Source of the DNA: JBAZOO01 sp041648735
GTDB taxonomy: Bacteria; Verrucomicrobiota; Lentisphaeria; Oligosphaerales; CAITYL01
NCBI GenBank assembly: GCA_041648735.1
Contig: JBAZOO010000013.1
Location: 32,409 to 96,408, forward strand
Length of the DNA stretch: 64,000 nucleotides
Direction: 5' to 3'
The notes under the pieces are model-generated. The model had not been told where the DNA came from. It worked only from the letters and a program-made list of their open reading frames with translations, and did not search any database. A program made the position numbers and the translations under genes. This document shows positions 9,186 through 18,528 of the stretch, piece by piece (position 1 is the stretch's first letter; every line of letters begins with the position of its first letter).

Positions 9186-11330
9186 TCAGGCCCGCCGCAG
9201 CACCTGGGCACTGCGGCTGGGGAGGTAGAGGAGGAGCTGGTGGCGGTCGGCGGCCAGCGGCCGGGTGAAATGCTCCTGGCCGGCGGCGAGCCGGCCAAAG
9301 CCGCCGAACTCCTTGGCGTCGGTGTCGAGCGCCTGCGTGTATTTGCCGGGTAGCACCTCAAAGCCGTAGTCGGTGTAGGAGCGCTCCGGGCTGAAATTGA
9401 AGGCGAACAGGTAGGGGCCGCGGGTGAAGGCGAGGACGCGGTCCCCCTCGTCATGCCGGATCAGATGCACCGCGCAGGCGGGGTCGAGCAGCCGGGAATC
9501 GGCGGCGAGGGCGAGCATGGCGGCGCTGAAGTCGCCGAGGAAATGGTACTTGAGCAACCGGTCGTCGCGCAAATGCCATTGGCGGCGGGCATAGTGGTAG
9601 GACCAATTGTTGCCCGCGCGCGGGAAGTCAATCCATTCGGGGTGGCCGAACTCGTTGCCCATGAAATCCAGCCAGGCGCCGCCGGCGGTGGCGAGGGTGA
9701 GGAGGCGCATCATCTTGTGGAGGGCCAGGCCACGGGCGACCACCAGGCTGGGCGGGGAGAGGACTGACATGCCGGTGTAGATCTCCTTGTCGAGCAGCCA
9801 GGAGATGGTGGTCTTGTCGCCGACGATGGCTTGGTCGTGGCTTTCCACGTAGCTGACGGTCTTCTCGTCGGGCCGGCGGTTGTTGACCTCGTGCCAGAGG
9901 GTGCCGAGGGGCCACTCCTCGTCGCGCACCTCCTTGAGCAGCTTGATCCAGTAGTCGGGCACCCCCATGGCGAGACGATAGTCGAAGCCGAAGCCGCCAT
10001 GCTCGGGGGGCGCGGCCAGGCCGGGCATGCCGCTGACGTCCTCGGCGACGGTGAGGGCGTCGGGGCGCAGCTCGTGGATCACCTGGTTGGCGAGGGCGAG
10101 GTAGGCGAGGGCATCATCGTCCACGTTGTCATCGAAGTACTGGCCGTACTCGGTGAAGGGGCGGCCGATGCCATGGTCGAGGTAGAGCATGGAGGTGATG
10201 CCGTCGAAGCGGAAGCCATCGAACCTGAATTCGTCGAGCCAGTAGCGGCAGTTGGAGATGAGGAAATGGAGCACTTCCGGCTTGCCGTAGTCGAAGCAGC
10301 GGGAGTCCCAGTGGAGATGGTCGCCGCGGGGGCCGGCATGGAAGAACTGGTAGGGGGTGCCGTCGAAGCGGGAAAGCCCCTCAGCCTCGTTCTTGGCCGC
10401 GTGCGAATGGATCAGGTCCATGATCACGGCCAGGCCGGCGCCGTGGGCGGCATCGATGAGCGACTTGAGTTCCTCCGGCGTGCCGAAGCGGGAGGAGGTG
10501 GCAAAGAAGTTGGTGACGTGGTAGCCGAAGGAGCCGTAGTACGGATGCTCCTGGATCGCCATGAGCTGCAAGGTGTTGTAGCCAGCCTTGACGATCCGCG
10601 GCAGAACCGCCAGCTCGAACTCGCGGTAGCTCCCGACCTTGCCCTCCTCCTGGGCCATGCCGATGTGCGCCTCGTAGATCAGCGGCGGCGTCTGCGGATC
10701 GCGCCGGAACTCGGGGTTCCGCCAGAGGTACGGCTGCTCCGGCGCCCAGACTTGGGCGGTGAAGATCTTGGTCTGCTCGTCCTGGACCATGCGCCGGCCC
10801 CAGGCGGGCAGGCGCTGGCCACCGCCGCCGGGCCAGCGCAGGCGGAGCTGGTAATGCTGGCCGTGGCGCACGGCGGTGGCGGACAGGGAGAGTTCCCAGA
10901 CGCCATGGTCGCGCCGCTCCAAACGGAAGGCCGGCCGCTCCTCCCAGTCCGAGAAGTCGCCCACCAGCCAGATCGCCTCGGCATGGGGCGCCCATTCCCG
11001 GAACACCCAGCCATCCGCCGTCCGGTGCAGCCCGAAATACTCATGGCCGGCCGCGAACTCCGCCAGGCTCGGCAAGTTGCCGCGCAACTGTCTTTCCCGA
11101 TCGCCAATTGCGGCCAGCCGGCGGCGCATGACCGGCTCATGGAGGCTCAGGTACGGGTCGCGGGCGACCAGTTCCAGGGGGGCGCCGGGCTCGGGGCGCC
11201 GCCCGGCCGCCAGCGGCGGGGCCGCCGCGCAGGGGGCGGCCGGGGCGGCGGGCGGCGGCGGCCCGCCGGCGGCAGTGCGCCGGGGTGATCTCATCCACGA
11301 CAGCAGTTCGGAGATGCGCGCATTTGTCAT
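9186..11330 (-). CDS. glgB: 1,4-alpha-glucan branching enzyme (GH13_8 type)
   Basis: This 714-residue glycogen branching enzyme cuts an alpha-1,4 chain and re-attaches it through an alpha-1,6 bond. It has an N-terminal CBM48-type module (VFREWAPHAEAIWLVGDFSDWE), then the GH13 barrel: VIMDLIHSHAAKN (region I), DGFRFDGITSMLYLDHG (region II with the nucleophile Asp), AEDVSG (region III Glu) and YVESHDQAIVGDKT (region IV). The TSMLYLDHG segment is characteristic of the eukaryote-like subfamily rather than the E. coli type. Between the start and residue 55 lies a Pro/Ala-rich linker absent from most homologues. AGGTGAGGCC precedes the ATG, and CACTATATTGG lies upstream as a possible -10. No other glg gene is nearby. 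Confidence 0.95.
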   Translation of the reverse strand: MTNARISELLSWMRSPRRTAAGGPPPPAAPAAPCAAAPPLAAGRRPEPGAPLELVARDPYLSLHEPVMRRRLAAIGDRERQLRGNLPSLAEFAAGHEYFGLHRTADGWVFREWAPHAEAIWLVGDFSDWEERPAFRLERRDHGVWELSLSATAVRHGQHYQLRLRWPGGGGQRLPAWGRRMVQDEQTKIFTAQVWAPEQPYLWRNPEFRRDPQTPPLIYEAHIGMAQEEGKVGSYREFELAVLPRIVKAGYNTLQLMAIQEHPYYGSFGYHVTNFFATSSRFGTPEELKSLIDAAHGAGLAVIMDLIHSHAAKNEAEGLSRFDGTPYQFFHAGPRGDHLHWDSRCFDYGKPEVLHFLISNCRYWLDEFRFDGFRFDGITSMLYLDHGIGRPFTEYGQYFDDNVDDDALAYLALANQVIHELRPDALTVAEDVSGMPGLAAPPEHGGFGFDYRLAMGVPDYWIKLLKEVRDEEWPLGTLWHEVNNRRPDEKTVSYVESHDQAIVGDKTTISWLLDKEIYTGMSVLSPPSLVVARGLALHKMMRLLTLATAGGAWLDFMGNEFGHPEWIDFPRAGNNWSYHYARRQWHLRDDRLLKYHFLGDFSAAMLALAADSRLLDPACAVHLIRHDEGDRVLAFTRGPYLFAFNFSPERSYTDYGFEVLPGKYTQALDTDAKEFGGFGRLAAGQEHFTRPLAADRHQLLLYLPSRSAQVLRRA

Positions 11331-11390
11331 GGCCTCACCTGATGGGGGGTTGCGATGGCTCTCCAATATAGTGCCGCCGGCGACCGGCCC

Positions 11391-11684
11391 TCAGCCGATC
11401 TCGAACCCGGAAGGCGCCGGGCCGGCGGCATCCCGGATTTCGCGCTCAGTCACGGCGCGGATTTCGGCCAGCGGCGGCCCGGCCTTGAGCCGTTCGCCAA
11501 AACGGGCAACCGCCGCCGGCGTGCCGATGGCGAGCACCTCCACCGAACCGTCGGCGAGGTTCCGGGCATGGCCGCGGATCCCCAGCACGGCCGCCGCCCG
11601 CCAGGCGAAATAGCGATACCCCACCCCCTGCACCTGGCCGGTGACGCGGAACAGGACGGCCTTTTCGACGGGCTCCGGAATCAT
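11391..11684 (-). CDS. acyP: Acylphosphatase
   Basis: This 97-residue acylphosphatase hydrolyses carboxyl-phosphate bonds such as acetyl phosphate or 1,3-bisphosphoglycerate. The signature GQVQGVGYRYFAWRAA carries the phosphate-binding loop and catalytic Arg, and GHARNLADGSVEV carries the catalytic Asn. Its ATG overlaps the stop codon of the upstream kinase gene by four bases (ATGA), so the two are translationally coupled. Length and motifs are standard. Confidence 0.95.
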   Translation of the reverse strand: MIPEPVEKAVLFRVTGQVQGVGYRYFAWRAAAVLGIRGHARNLADGSVEVLAIGTPAAVARFGERLKAGPPLAEIRAVTEREIRDAAGPAPSGFEIG

Positions 11685-14680
11685 GGCGCAACCCCAAGGA
11701 ACTGGATCTCCTCGACCACCAGCGCCCCCCGCTCCAGCACGGTCAGGCGGACGGCCACGGCCTGGGGATGCCCCGCAAAAGGATAATCCTCATCCTCGTA
11801 CCGCCGCCCCCGCAGGGGCAGCCGGGCGGCAAGCTCGTGCCACTTGCCGTCGGCCGTCTGCCGTTCCAGCTTCACCGCGGCACCCTCCTCCGAGCCGCGG
11901 GCCAGGCGCAGCCGCGCCAGCGGGAGTTCGCCGGCAAACTCGTAGGTGACGCTTTGCCCGCCCCGCAACTGGAAACAGGCGGCACTGCCCCGTTTCGCGA
12001 CGGCGCCATCGTAGGACTTGGCCAGGTTCTTGCGGTCGCCGGTGGTGCTGGCCGCCTTGATGGGGATGGGGGGCGCCGGCCTGACCTCGTAGGCCGCCCG
12101 CAGCTCCTCGCCAGGCATGCCGTCTTGCCGGAAGGCCCGCACCCGCAGGGTGAGCGGCCGGTCAACCAGGAGCGGGCCCCGGAGGGGCGGCGACCCGGCC
12201 CGCACCGGCGAGTCGTCCACGGTGTAGCGCAGCTCATGCGCCCCTTGGGGCGGCGTCACGGCCACGCGCACCGCATCCTGGTATTTCCCCCCACCGGGGA
12301 CGGCGCTGGGCGGCGGCAAGGCACTCGCCGCCGGGGGCCGCTCCCCCTCCCCCGCCGGCAGCAGGCAACCGGGGGGGATGACCTCCGGCTTGAGGCCCGC
12401 GGCGGCCCAGGAAAGCCGGACGGAGGCGCCGCCGGCATTTTCGAAATACTCCAGCATCAGCGGCACCGGCTTGCCCGCCACCAGCTCCGCCGTGGCCGTG
12501 TTCTCGACCGCCCGCGGCAAGGACCAGACATCAATGAGCAGGATGCCGCCCAGCCAGAGCCGCGCCCCATCGTCGCTCACCAGGTGGAAAGTGTGCGGGC
12601 CCGTCCTCTTCGGGACCAGCCGCCCCTTCCAGCAGACCGAAAAGCGGTCGGCCGGCAGCCCCGCGATTCCGGCGGGGGCGCCGGTGCCCCAGGCGAAATC
12701 AATCCGGGGATCCAGCCGGGCCGCCACAAAGTTGTCGAAGTGGGTGCCACTGAAGTAGAAGCCGCGCAGCCCCCCCTGCCGGGGAAGGTCGTCGCGCTCG
12801 CCCTTTGCGGGAAACAGCACCCCTTTCGGAATGGGCTGCCCGGAAAATCCTGGCCCGGACCAGGAAAGGGCAAGGTTCGCCTTGTCCTGCCTTTGGAAAT
12901 AGTCGAGACGGAGCGCGGCCCGCCGCCCCGCCGCCAGGGTCACGGGCGGACTCGTCTCCTCCTGGGCACGGAAGGAGTCGCGCGCCACCAGCGGCTGGCC
13001 ATCCACCCACAGTTGGAAACCATCGTCGCCGCGCAGATGGAAGCGGTACGGGCCGGTCACCGGCGGCTCCAGCTCCCCCTCCCAGCGCACGGAAAACCGC
13101 TCCCGCTTGAGCCGCGGGTCGGGAGCGGCGGTGTCCCACTGGAAGTCCATCTGCGGATCGAGCCGCTCGAAGACGAACTCCTCAAACTCCGCCCCCTGGT
13201 AATAGCGGCCACGCAACCCGCTGCCGCCGCGGTCGAAGCTGGCGGCGCTGGCGGGGGGGGGCGGGGCGCCTCGGAAGGGGGCGGCCAGTTCCCGCACCTT
13301 CCCCAGCAGCTCCTGGTTGGCCGGGAACTGCCGCTCAAACTCGTCCACGAGGCGGAGAATCTCGGCCGCCGGCCGCCCCGCCTGCACCGCGGCGCGCAGG
13401 GCCGCGTACAAATTGACCTCGGCCGGGGAATGCTTCACCGGCGCGGCCGCTGGCGGCGCCCCCGCCTCCTTGCCGGCCACGGCTGCCGGCCCCGGTGCCA
13501 CGGGTGCCACGGCGGCCGGCGCCGGCACCGGCGCCCTCTCCCCACGCAACCCCAACCACAGGGCGACGCCGATGGCCGCCGCGACGCCAGCCGCAACCCC
13601 ACCCCAGACAAGCCACCGCCGGCCGCTCCCGGCCGGCTTGGGGAGTGGCCGCTTGCGGAGGACTGGCTTCTTCAGCTTGGCCAAGGTCACGGGATCCACC
13701 GGCAACGGCCGTTGCGCCCCCTTCACGAGCGGCTGGCGGGGCATTGCCCCCCGGCGCGCCGCCGCCAAATCCTGGCGCAGCGCCTCGGCGTCCTGGTAGC
13801 GGTGTTCAGGACGCTTGGCCAGCAAAATCTCCACCACCCGCGAAGCGGCGGGGGGCAGGTCCGCCTTCACCTGGTTCGGCGGCACCAGCGGTTCCAGCAA
13901 GACTTCGTGCGCGACCTCGCCCGGGTCGGCCTCGGGAAAGGGCAGCTCCCCGGTCAGCGCCTCATAGAGGGTGACGCCAAGGCTGAAAAAGTCGCTGCGC
14001 GCGTCCCGAGCCTGCCCCAGCAGCGCCTCCGGCGAAAGGTAATGCACATCCTGGGCCACCTCCCGGAAGCGCGGATCCCGCACTGGCGCGGCGGGGCGGG
14101 CCATCCCCAGGTCAATCAGCTTGGCCGAACCGTCCTCGCCGATGATGATGTTCTCCGGCTTGATGTCGCCGTGGACCAGTTTCTGGCCGCTCCACGCCGC
14201 GGCCAAGGCGGCGGCGACCTGTTCCGCCAGGAGCAGGGCGCGGTCGGCCAGCAGCCGGCCGCTGTGCTGCAAAATCTGCTTGAGATTGCCGCCGCTGACA
14301 AACTCGGTGGCAAAATAGTAATAGCCGTCCTCCTCCCCGACCTCCAGGAACCGCGCCAAGTTGGGATGCGAAATCTGGGCCGCCGCCGCCGCCTCCCGCA
14401 AAAACTCCTGGACGTAGGCCGCGTTCTCGAACAGGGCGGGATCCAGCACCTTCAGCGCCGCCCGGACACCGGTGGAAAGCTGCACCGCCCGGTAGACCCA
14501 GCCAATGCCGCCGACCCCCAGCTCCTCCTCCAGCACAAAATCCCCAAGCACCGCCCCCGGGGCGAAACGGTTGGCCGGCACCAGCGAAATCTGGCCACAT
14601 TGGCAGCAGCCCGCCGGCTCGCCCGCCAGCGAATCGTCAATCCCCACGATCCCCCGACAATGCGGACATTGGTAGCGCAT
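11681..14680 (-). CDS. Zinc-ribbon transmembrane Ser/Thr kinase with extracellular PA14 domains
   Basis: This 999-residue protein begins with a CPHC...CCQC zinc ribbon (residues 1-30). A Hanks-type kinase (about 45-310) follows with a glycine loop GVGGIGWVYRAV, ALKVLD (Lys), LVHGDIKPENII (HGD instead of HRD, so non-RD) and LIDLGMA (DLG for DFG). One membrane helix lies at about 354-380. The outside part holds two PA14 modules (about 485-615, GLRGRYYQGAEFEEF, and 635-770, GLRGFYFSGTHFDNF), a chitobiase C-terminal-like module (about 790-873) and a discoidin-like end. PA14 usually binds glycans, so the inferred role is sensing extracellular sugar and phosphorylating cytosolic targets. GAGGTCTC precedes the ATG. 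It forms an operon with acyP. Confidence 0.88.
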   Translation of the reverse strand: MRYQCPHCRGIVGIDDSLAGEPAGCCQCGQISLVPANRFAPGAVLGDFVLEEELGVGGIGWVYRAVQLSTGVRAALKVLDPALFENAAYVQEFLREAAAAAQISHPNLARFLEVGEEDGYYYFATEFVSGGNLKQILQHSGRLLADRALLLAEQVAAALAAAWSGQKLVHGDIKPENIIIGEDGSAKLIDLGMARPAAPVRDPRFREVAQDVHYLSPEALLGQARDARSDFFSLGVTLYEALTGELPFPEADPGEVAHEVLLEPLVPPNQVKADLPPAASRVVEILLAKRPEHRYQDAEALRQDLAAARRGAMPRQPLVKGAQRPLPVDPVTLAKLKKPVLRKRPLPKPAGSGRRWLVWGGVAAGVAAAIGVALWLGLRGERAPVPAPAAVAPVAPGPAAVAGKEAGAPPAAAPVKHSPAEVNLYAALRAAVQAGRPAAEILRLVDEFERQFPANQELLGKVRELAAPFRGAPPPPASAASFDRGGSGLRGRYYQGAEFEEFVFERLDPQMDFQWDTAAPDPRLKRERFSVRWEGELEPPVTGPYRFHLRGDDGFQLWVDGQPLVARDSFRAQEETSPPVTLAAGRRAALRLDYFQRQDKANLALSWSGPGFSGQPIPKGVLFPAKGERDDLPRQGGLRGFYFSGTHFDNFVAARLDPRIDFAWGTGAPAGIAGLPADRFSVCWKGRLVPKRTGPHTFHLVSDDGARLWLGGILLIDVWSLPRAVENTATAELVAGKPVPLMLEYFENAGGASVRLSWAAAGLKPEVIPPGCLLPAGEGERPPAASALPPPSAVPGGGKYQDAVRVAVTPPQGAHELRYTVDDSPVRAGSPPLRGPLLVDRPLTLRVRAFRQDGMPGEELRAAYEVRPAPPIPIKAASTTGDRKNLAKSYDGAVAKRGSAACFQLRGGQSVTYEFAGELPLARLRLARGSEEGAAVKLERQTADGKWHELAARLPLRGRRYEDEDYPFAGHPQAVAVRLTVLERGALVVEEIQFLGVAP

Positions 14681-14789
14681 GAGACCTCTTCCCGGCAGCA
14701 AAACCGTTGTCACGCCCGGCACCAACCGGCTGGGCAATGCCGCCAATGTAAAGCCGGGGTGCCGCCGGCGCAAGAATTGCCGGGAGGCC

Positions 14790-14910
14790 GCATTGGGGAC
14801 AGGTGCGCATTGGGGACAGGTGGGGCACCGGGGACGGCGCCACTGCTTTCCTGGCGGCGCGGAGCGCCCGCCCGCCAGGGAACCATCGCCTTTCTCCTTG
14901 TCCCCAAGCC
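14790..14910. repeat. Cluster of CCTGTCCCCAAG-type palindromic repeats
   Basis: TTGGGGACAGG occurs at 14793-14803 and again at 14810-14820, and CTTGTCCCCAAG at 14897-14908, forming long possible hairpins. Between them lies GGGGACGGCGCCACTGCTTT, similar to material at 1709 and 36237. Together with GC-rich palindromes this accounts for the 327-base gap 14681-15007, where I see no gene. Confidence 0.75.
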
Positions 14911-15007
14911 GCCGCCCAGAGACAGTCCGCCCCGGTGGCGCGCGGGGGGGGAGGGGAGGCGCCACCGGGGCGGGGAGAGGCAGTCAAAGGTCAGGAGGGG
15001 ATGGCAG

Positions 15008-15991
15008 TCAGCCGCACTTGCCGCCGGAGCAGCAGCAGCAGCCCTTGCCCAGGGCGGCGCGGATTTCGGCCAGCTTGCCGGCGGAGCCGAGCTTGACGTT
15101 CTTGGCGGCAATGAACTTGGCGTACTCGGTCATGAAGATCTTGCCGGCGGGGCGCAGGTCGAAGACCTCCGGCTTGTCGCGGAACATTTCGCGGTGGACG
15201 CGGCACCAGACCAGGCGGCCGTCGGTGTCAATGTTGATCTTGGTGACGCCAAGTTCGGCGGCACGCTTGAACTGGTTGTCGTCAACCCCCTTGGCGCCCT
15301 TGAGGCTGCCGCCGGCGGCATTGATCCGGGCGACTTCCTCCTGCGGGACGGAGCTGGAGCCATGCATGACCAGCGGGAAGCCGGGGACGCGCTTCTGGAT
15401 CTCGGCGAGCACGTCGAAGCGCAGCCCCTGGGAGCCGGTGAACTTGAAGGCGCCGTGGCTGGTGCCGATGGCGCAGGCCAGGGCGTCGCAGCCGGTGGCG
15501 TCCACGAAGCGCTTCACATCCTCGGGATTCGTCAGTTTCGCGTGGGCTTCCTCCACGGCGACATGCTCCTCGACGCCGCCGAGCTGGCCGAGTTCGGCCT
15601 CGACCGCGATCCCCTTGGCGTGGGCGAGGTCAACGACCTTCTTGGTGATGCGGACGTTCTCCTCGAAGGACTCGTGGCTGGCGTCGATCATCACCGAGCT
15701 GTAGAAGCCGGAGTTGATGCAGTCGACGCAGGTCTGCTCGTCGCCATGGTCGAGGTGGACGGCGTAGACGGCGGCGGGGAAGATCTGCTCGGCGGCGCGG
15801 ATGATCGCCTCCAGCATCAGCTTATGGGTGTAGTCGCGGGCGCCCTTGGAGAGCTGGATGATGAAGGGTGCCTGGCTGTCCATGCAGCCGCGGAACAGGC
15901 CCATGCACTGTTCCATGTTGTTGATGTTGTAGGCGCCGATGGCGTACTTGCCATAGGCCATCTCGAACAGGGCCTTGGTGGTGACGATCAT
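15008..15991 (-). CDS. fba: Class II fructose-bisphosphate aldolase with Cys-rich tail
   Basis: This 327-residue zinc-dependent aldolase cleaves fructose 1,6-bisphosphate to DHAP and glyceraldehyde 3-phosphate in glycolysis and gluconeogenesis. Diagnostic segments are GAYNINNMEQ, VHLDHGDEQTC (zinc His and catalytic Asp), MIDASHESFEENV, GIAVEAELG (zinc Glu), AIGTSHGAFKF and LVMHGSSSVP (phosphate loop). The protein ends in GKGCCCCSGGKCG, five cysteines in the last ten residues, which is not a normal family feature. AAGGAGCCTCCCACC before the ATG fixes the start. It is divergent from the GTG-started kinase gene and sits between two paralogous kinases. Confidence 0.95.
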   Translation of the reverse strand: MIVTTKALFEMAYGKYAIGAYNINNMEQCMGLFRGCMDSQAPFIIQLSKGARDYTHKLMLEAIIRAAEQIFPAAVYAVHLDHGDEQTCVDCINSGFYSSVMIDASHESFEENVRITKKVVDLAHAKGIAVEAELGQLGGVEEHVAVEEAHAKLTNPEDVKRFVDATGCDALACAIGTSHGAFKFTGSQGLRFDVLAEIQKRVPGFPLVMHGSSSVPQEEVARINAAGGSLKGAKGVDDNQFKRAAELGVTKINIDTDGRLVWCRVHREMFRDKPEVFDLRPAGKIFMTEYAKFIAAKNVKLGSAGKLAEIRAALGKGCCCCSGGKCG

Positions 15992-16124
15992 GGTGGGAGG
16001 CTCCTTCTCCAGGGGGCGCCGGCCGGGGCGGAGGCCCGGCGGCGGGGGGGGGGTTGCACGCGGAAAACGGAAGCGCGTAATATAGTACTCGAACTTTTCA
16101 ACGGCCAAAGCGACGAGGTGCGGC

Positions 16125-18440
16125 GTGCATTTCCAGTGCAGTCATTGTGCGGCAATCGTGGAGATCGAGGATTCCGACGCGGGGCAGGCGGTGGCCTGCG
16201 GCGAATGCGGCGGCGTGGTGGTGGTGCCGGCGACGCGCTTCTCGGCGGGGGCGGTCATTGGCGACTTTGTGCTCCAGAAGGAGCTTGGCCAGGGTGGCAT
16301 GGGGGTGGTCTACCTCGCCCGGCAACTGTCGCTGGACCGCCTCTGTGCGCTCAAGGTGCTTAACGCCCGCTTCGCCGCCGACGCCAACTACGTCAGCGAC
16401 TTCATCCGCGAGGCGCGGGCCGCCGCCCAGCTCAACCACCCCGGCATCGTCCAGGCCTATGCCGTGGGGGAGGACGAGGGGATCTACTATTTCGCCATGG
16501 AATACGTGCAAGGCACGACCATGAAGCAGATGCTCGCCCTCAGCGGCCGGCTGGCGCCTGACCGGGCGCTGGAGATGATCGCCCAGGTCAACACCGCCCT
16601 CGAATTCGCCTGGCAGCACCAGAAGCTGGTCCACCGCGACATCAAGCCGGACAACATCATGCTCACCGAGTCGGGGCAGGTCAAGCTCGCCGACCTCGGT
16701 CTCGCCCGCCCCGCCGCCGACCTGATGGACCAGGCGGCGGAGGACATCATGGGCACCCCCCAATACATCTCCCCCGAGGCGCTGCTGCAAAAGCCGCAGG
16801 ACAACCGCAGCGACATCTATTCCCTGGGCGCCACCCTCTACCACGCCATCACCGGGCGCTTCCCCTATCTGGGCGACAACGCCGTCGAGTTTGCCCAGAA
16901 GCACCTCACCGAACGGCTGCTGCCCCCCAACAAGGTGATGGCGGACATCCCCGAGCCGCTCTCGCGCCTGGTGGAACTGATGATGACCAAGCGCCCCGAG
17001 CACCGCTACGCCAACTCCACCGAGCTGGCCAAGGACATCGCCCTGGTCAAGGAGGGGAAGATGCCGGAACGCCGGCTCGTGCCCGACGCGCAGCGGCCGC
17101 TGCCCGTGGAGGGGCTCAGCAGCCGGCGCAAGCTGCGGATCGGCCCCGGCGGCAAGCCGGCCGCCCCCCCCATCGGCCGGCCGCTGGTGGCAAAGAAGCG
17201 GCTGCCACTCAAGGTGATCCTCTGGCTGTTCGGCGGCGGCGTCGGTCTCCTCGCGGCGGTGGCCATCACCCTGCTCATCGTCGGCCTCATCGAGAGGAGC
17301 AAGACGCCGGAACAGAAGGAGCTGGACCGGCTGCGCAAGTCCATGACCAAGGCGCAGTACCAGGGCTATCTCGCCTTCCAGCAGGCCGCCCAGCTCAAAA
17401 AGCCGGCGGCCGAGGTGCTGGGCGCCGCCCGCGCCTTCCTCGCCGCCCACGGCGCCACCCTGCCCGCGGAGGTGCAGGCGGCCCTGGCGGAACGCACCGC
17501 CCCCTTCGAGGAGACGGAATTGGAGAGCCTGCGCCAAGCGGCGCACGCCCGCCAGGTCACCGCCTGGAACGCGGAACTGCGCCGGCGCGCTGAGCAGGAG
17601 CAACGGCGGGCGGAGGCCGACGCCGCCGAGGCGGAACGGCTGCGCCAGCAGGAGGCGGAACGGCTGCGCCAAGAGGAGGCGAAGCGGCAGCAGGAGCTGC
17701 GCCTGGCCGAACTCAAGGGCCGCCAGCCCACCATCCGCGACCAGGCCATCGATTTCGGCCGCGACAACCGCTTCGGCGACGCCATCACGCTCTTCCGCAA
17801 ATATGCCAGCGACGCCCGCGGCGCCGCCGAACTGGTGGCCTGGGCCGACCGCCAGGTGCAAGTCCAGGAGCAGGCCGAGAAATTCCTGGACCTGCTCGTG
17901 GACCAGGAACGCGCCGTCAAGGCGAAGCCCTACAACCTGGCCGAACTCGGCTACCGCGTCGGCCAGCTCCGCCTGCTCACCCGCGGCCGCTGCTCCTTCG
18001 CGGTGGAGCGGGTTGACCCCCGCACCTTTGCCCGCACCCCCGTCACCATCGAGCTGGCAATGGGCGACATCCCCACCGGCGTCCTTGTGGAGATGGGGCG
18101 GGCCGCCGCCAGCGCCCGGCAGATGCCGGCCGCCGAGTCCAACCTGCTCACCGCCGCCTACCTGGCCGCCCGCGGCGACTTCACCTCGCTGCCGGCGATC
18201 CGGCAACTGCTCGCCGCCGCCGAGAGGGAGCTGGCCAGCTTCCTCCTCGCCGACCTGGCGGCCGCCGAGCCGCTCATGACGGAGAAGGAGTTCAGCCGCA
18301 AGCTGATCGAATTCAAGGCCAAGGCCCGGGAGGGCGACCGCCCCGCCGCCCTCCGGTTGGCCCGCGAACTCCGTGACCGCTTCACCGACCGCTGGCCCGA
18401 AATCCAGGAGGAAGTGACCGAGGCCCTGAAATCCATGTAG
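16125..18440 (+). CDS. Zinc-ribbon transmembrane Ser/Thr protein kinase
   Basis: This 771-residue paralogue of the kinase at 11681-14680 starts with GTG; GAGGTG lies seven bases upstream and homology begins at this codon (HFQCSHC). The order is a zinc ribbon CSHC...CGEC (1-30), then a kinase (45-300) with ELGQGGMGVVYLA, ALKVLN, LVHRDIKPDNIML (intact HRD) and LADLGLA, an activation segment GTPQYISPEA, and a membrane helix at about 360-390. An Arg/Glu/Ala-rich coiled coil (about 463-528) and a helical tail without recognised domains follow. Unlike its sister it has no PA14 modules. It probably phosphorylates cytosolic proteins in response to a signal received by the C-terminal part. Confidence 0.9.
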   Translation: MHFQCSHCAAIVEIEDSDAGQAVACGECGGVVVVPATRFSAGAVIGDFVLQKELGQGGMGVVYLARQLSLDRLCALKVLNARFAADANYVSDFIREARAAAQLNHPGIVQAYAVGEDEGIYYFAMEYVQGTTMKQMLALSGRLAPDRALEMIAQVNTALEFAWQHQKLVHRDIKPDNIMLTESGQVKLADLGLARPAADLMDQAAEDIMGTPQYISPEALLQKPQDNRSDIYSLGATLYHAITGRFPYLGDNAVEFAQKHLTERLLPPNKVMADIPEPLSRLVELMMTKRPEHRYANSTELAKDIALVKEGKMPERRLVPDAQRPLPVEGLSSRRKLRIGPGGKPAAPPIGRPLVAKKRLPLKVILWLFGGGVGLLAAVAITLLIVGLIERSKTPEQKELDRLRKSMTKAQYQGYLAFQQAAQLKKPAAEVLGAARAFLAAHGATLPAEVQAALAERTAPFEETELESLRQAAHARQVTAWNAELRRRAEQEQRRAEADAAEAERLRQQEAERLRQEEAKRQQELRLAELKGRQPTIRDQAIDFGRDNRFGDAITLFRKYASDARGAAELVAWADRQVQVQEQAEKFLDLLVDQERAVKAKPYNLAELGYRVGQLRLLTRGRCSFAVERVDPRTFARTPVTIELAMGDIPTGVLVEMGRAAASARQMPAAESNLLTAAYLAARGDFTSLPAIRQLLAAAERELASFLLADLAAAEPLMTEKEFSRKLIEFKAKAREGDRPAALRLARELRDRFTDRWPEIQEEVTEALKSM

Positions 18441-18528
18441 GCCGCCCCCTGGCCTGGCCAGTTCATCCAACGATGAGCTTCGGCCGGACTTCGCGGTGGA
18501 CAATTCCGGCCTGGCCCCGCTCACCGTT

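Noticed and set aside
11768..16363. A 1531-residue open frame on the plus strand
   Set aside because: It runs opposite to the PA14 kinase and the aldolase and into the next kinase in a wrong frame. Its translation is low-complexity Arg/Pro/Gly.
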